A stretch of 64,000 nucleotides of DNA from Prorocentrum cordatum. Its lineage: Eukaryota > Sar > Dinophyceae > Prorocentrales > Prorocentraceae. Positions within the stretch are counted from its first letter, which is position 1. Each line of letters opens with the position of its first letter. This document shows, piece by piece, positions 62,911 through 64,000 of this stretch. The position numbers and the translations under genes were made by a program. The stretch lies in NCBI GenBank assembly GCA_963575745.1, contig CAUYUJ010015960.1:763171-827170 (forward strand), given 5' to 3'. Below the pieces are notes generated by a model. It had not been told where the DNA came from. It saw only the letters and a list, made by a program, of their open reading frames with translations, and did not search any database.

Positions 62911-63070
62911 TTACCAGCCTGGAACATATCACTATCCCTATGCTGGGCACCTCCTCCTCCTCACGGTGACAATCTTAGGGATTCCCTTTTTTTTGAGGGC
63001 GAATCCCTAAGATTGTCATCGCCTTTCGGCGTGTCAATCTTAGGGATAGGGATACGTTCGAGGCTGGTGA
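62911..63070 (+). mobile_element. Family C hairpin element (copy C3)
   Basis: A 160-bp copy, TTACCAGCCTGGAACATATC to CGTTCGAGGCTGGTGA. The inner stem is strong: ATCTTAGGGATTCCC pairs with GAATCCCTAAGAT. The exact 5-bp repeat GATGC flanks it (62906-62910, 63071-63075). Confidence 0.92.
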
Positions 63071-63328
63071 GATGCGGGGAAACGGCCGCGGCCCGCCGCC
63101 CCGCCGAGATCCCGCGCCTGGCCTCCTCGGCGCGGTGGCAGCGGCCGCCAGCACGGAGCACCGCGCCGTGGCAGGGGGCCGGCGAGGGCCCCACCGGCCG
63201 CGCGCGAGGGCCCGCACGGGGAGAGCGCGGCTCGTGGGATTCCCCTCTTGCCGCCGTGGCGGTGCTCGGGCCTCGGGCCGCACTGCGTGCACGGTCCAGC
63301 CTCTGTGGAGGTGGTGGCGCAATGATTG

Positions 63329-63445
63329 TGGGCGTGTTTTGCACCACCACTCCCATAAGTTGGAGGGGGGTGGGAGTCGGAGGAGGAGGAGGAGGAGGAG
63401 GAACCCCTCCCCCTCCAACTCATAGTGGTGGCGGTGGAAAGCGGG
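63329..63445. repeat. Inverted-repeat segment with GGA core
   Basis: CCACCACTCCCATAAGTTGG pairs with CCAACTCATAGTGGTGG, with a GGA array (63376-63402) in the loop. The right arm resembles sequence near 15150-15185. Confidence 0.65.
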
Positions 63446-63781
63446 CTCATCGGCGCAACGAAGAGGCAGCATGCTGCCAGACAGTTTCCAGAGGTCTGAG
63501 ACACGTGGTCCAAAACACGTGTGGGATCAGGGTTCAAACGTTTTAAGAAACACATGTGTCATTATTGCTTATATGAGTGTTAGGGTGCGCGTTGCCACGG
63601 CATTCGCAAGTCCAGGCTCCACGCGCCCCGTTCGGGGCAGAGAGGCCCCACCCCCGTTCGGCGAGCCCCTTGGCTGGGCCCGCGCGCCGACTCCGTGGAC
63701 AGTCGGAGGGGGGGCGTGGCGGGCCTGTAGGAGCTCCACCCGCCAGAGCTCCTTGCGCCCCAGCCCCGACCCCTCCCAGAG
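63446..63781. other. Unassigned spacer
   Basis: No gene. ACACGTGGTCCAAAACACGTGTGG near 63500 carries repeated ACACGTG words. Confidence 0.4.
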
Positions 63782-63937
63782 GGCACCAACTATACACCAA
63801 CACCGATCCTGGCCCAGGATCACCCTGGGCCCAGGATCGGTGTATATGCCTTCTTGCGCAAGGCAGGAGGGCGTATACACCGATCCTGGGCCCAGGGTGA
63901 TCCTGGCGAGGATTGGTGTTGGTGTATAGTTGGTGCC
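63782..63937. mobile_element. Near-perfect palindromic element G
   Basis: About 156 bp. GGCACCAACTATACACCAAC, then CCGATCCTGG and CACCCTGGGCCCAGGATCGG, are mirrored at the other end with four or five differences over about 67 bp. The loop (TTCTTGCGCAAGGCAGGA) is short. No certain target-site duplication. Confidence 0.85.
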
Positions 63938-64000
63938 TTCCTACCCTCCCCGAACGCTTGTGCAGGCAGTGCTCCCTGCCAGCACAGGCGGCCCGGGAGA

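Overview
The window reads as nuclear DNA of a dinoflagellate. The deciding evidence is a complete 22-nt dinoflagellate spliced-leader (SL) sequence at 48357-48378 and a 20/22 match on the minus strand at 8604-8583. Supporting evidence is the high GC, large microsatellites (GGA, TTG, GAT), the many relics of LINE-type and copia-type retroelements, and the lack of compact genes. High GC would suit a genus such as Prorocentrum, but that is inference. I see no intact host gene, no rRNA, no convincing tRNA, and nothing bacterial or CRISPR-like.

Layout. 1.5-5.2 kb: copia-like relic (gag zinc knuckle, then RNase H). 6.5-12.5 kb: inverted-repeat elements, GGA arrays, and a minus-strand open frame just behind the degenerate SL. 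12.9-15.0 kb: an 89-bp tandem array bracketed by two direct copies of a ~125-bp repeat. 17.3-24.4 kb: a composite satellite locus of TTG tracts, CGCTCCCGCTCGAG-type repeats and an inserted element, R. 24.7-26.3 kb: a second R copy nested inside a short element (family A), then another A copy. 26.9-27.2 kb: 3' end of a LINE. 27.2-41.3 kb: simple repeats, family A and unassigned DNA. 41.3-44.3 kb: LINE relic with APE-like endonuclease and reverse transcriptase (RT). 47.5-48.0 kb: two small inverted-repeat elements. 48.36-52.7 kb: the most complete LINE, starting at the perfect SL and followed by a RanBP2-type zinc finger/coiled-coil ORF1, endonuclease and RT. 53-56 kb: fold-back elements and degenerate minisatellites. 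56.9-58.9 kb: 3' half of a LINE (zinc finger, RNase H) interrupted by a near-perfect palindrome and ended by an A element. 59-64 kb: more inverted-repeat elements.

What ties it together: by aligning copies by eye I resolved several families of ~140-200 bp non-autonomous elements with terminal inverted repeats. In four families (A-D) the flanks show 5-bp target-site duplications, exact or one base off. All six A copies lie in the same orientation. These look like MITE- or introner-type elements that keep inserting into older retroelements and into one another. All coding calls below are relics with frameshifts or stops. Protein-family assignments come from recognised motifs, not from searches.
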